DNA of 33,716 nucleotides from Bacteroidales bacterium UBA6346 (lineage in GTDB: Bacteria > Bacteroidota > Bacteroidia > Bacteroidales > UBA932), in the NCBI GenBank assembly GCA_002438905.1, contig DJSA01000068.1:1-33716 (forward strand). The letters run 5' to 3'. The notes beneath the pieces are model-generated. The model was not told where the DNA came from. It saw only the letters and a program-made list of their open reading frames with translations, and ran no database searches. Both the position numbers and the translations under genes were made by a program. Shown piece after piece: positions 33,178-33,716 of the stretch (position 1 is the stretch's first letter; each line of letters begins with the position of its first letter).

Positions 33178-33716
33178 CTATTCATTCTCCTCGAACACAA
33201 AGTCCTCAAATTCCCTCATCGCGTCAACCAGCGCCTGCACCGACTCAACCGGGCATGCGTTGTAAATCGAAGCACGGAAACCGCCCACAGAGCGATGTCC
33301 CTTTATGCCGACCATACCGCGTTCCGTTGCGAAATCGAGAAAGTCATTCTGAAGGTGCTCGTACCCCGGAGCCATGACGAAACATACGTTCATGTTTGAC
33401 CTATCCTCAGTCGCAGCCGTGCCGACAAAGAGGGAGTTGCGGTCAATCTCGTCATACAGCAGTGCAGCCTTCCATTTATTGATCTTCTGGATTTCCTCAA
33501 CGCCCCCCTGTGACTTGATCCATTTGAGGGTTTCCCGCATGACGAAAATCGGAAACACCGGTGGTGTGTTGAACATCGACTTTCCGTCGATATGCGTCTG
33601 GTAGTTCAGAATTGTCGGAATATAGTGAGATACCTTCCCGAGCGCGTCTTTCCGAACAATGGCGAAAGCCACGCCAGCCGTTCCTACATTTTTCTGCGCC
33701 CCGCCGTAAATGACCA
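33178..33716 (-). CDS. serC: Phosphoserine aminotransferase, N-terminal part outside the window
   Basis: The C-terminal 178 residues of a SerC-type PLP enzyme, which converts 3-phosphohydroxypyruvate and glutamate to phosphoserine. The window enters at VIYGGAQKNVGTAGVAFA; the Lys of AQKN is the PLP-binding lysine. Then come SHYIPTILNYQTH, the NTPPVFPIFVM segment, MNVCFVMAPG, and the C-terminal GHRSVGGFRASIYNACP, all typical for SerC. The stop is at 33178-33180. With serA 55 bp downstream it forms a serine pathway unit; the third enzyme, SerB, is not seen here. Confidence 0.92.
   Translation of the reverse strand, partial: VIYGGAQKNVGTAGVAFAIVRKDALGKVSHYIPTILNYQTHIDGKSMFNTPPVFPIFVMRETLKWIKSQGGVEEIQKINKWKAALLYDEIDRNSLFVGTAATEDRSNMNVCFVMAPGYEHLQNDFLDFATERGMVGIKGHRSVGGFRASIYNACPVESVQALVDAMREFEDFVFEENE

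Overview
The window reads as chromosomal DNA of a member of the Bacteroidota, order Bacteroidales, probably host-associated. The reasons are a SusC/SusD outer-membrane pair followed by surface-type lipoproteins (BACON, LRR, S8 protease, lipocalin-like), a Bacteroidales-style RecQ and DUF3127 protein, several promoters of the Bacteroidetes type (TTG, about 20 nt, TAnnTTTG), and few strong Shine-Dalgarno sites. Base composition is near balance by eye. I cannot name genus or species.

Region 1 (1-14379, all minus strand, read right to left) is one long PUL-like operon: SusC-type receptor, SusD-type lipoprotein, a DUF4843/DUF4984-like lipoprotein, a BACON lipoprotein, two LRR lipoproteins, an S8 subtilase lipoprotein, a small lipocalin-like lipoprotein and a last lipoprotein cut by the window edge. 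Gaps are short (0-53 bp) and every intact product has a lipoprotein signal. No glycosidase is present and one protease is, so the likely cargo is peptide or protein. The receptor gene is broken twice: a run of ten G/C bases shifts the frame in its N-terminal domain, and an in-frame TAA interrupts the barrel. Everything downstream of it is open.

Region 2 (14380-19073) is an accessory strip: a divergent EamA-type transporter, an orphan AAA ATPase, a VapB/VapC toxin-antitoxin pair and a second AAA ATPase of the DUF4143 type. Each minus-strand unit has its own promoter-like box and its own palindromic, operator-like sequence.

Region 3 (19074-33716) is housekeeping: murB (with a repeat-bearing insertion), metG, dnaG, an HdeD/DUF308 membrane protein and recQ on the minus strand; a divergent FKBP-type isomerase plus DUF3127 protein on the plus strand ending at a strong terminator; then a minus-strand cluster serC (partial), serA, DUF1015 and glycerol-1-phosphate dehydrogenase. 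serC and serA are consecutive steps of serine synthesis.

The most unusual thing seen is a pair of about 120-bp hairpin elements, one directly after metG and one directly after the glycerol-1-phosphate dehydrogenase gene. They share conserved loops, while three separate stems have changed sequence on both arms and kept pairing. The outer arm of each includes the stop codon of its host gene. This looks like a dispersed structured RNA or 3'-end element. No rRNA, tRNA, CRISPR array, prophage or insertion sequence was recognised.
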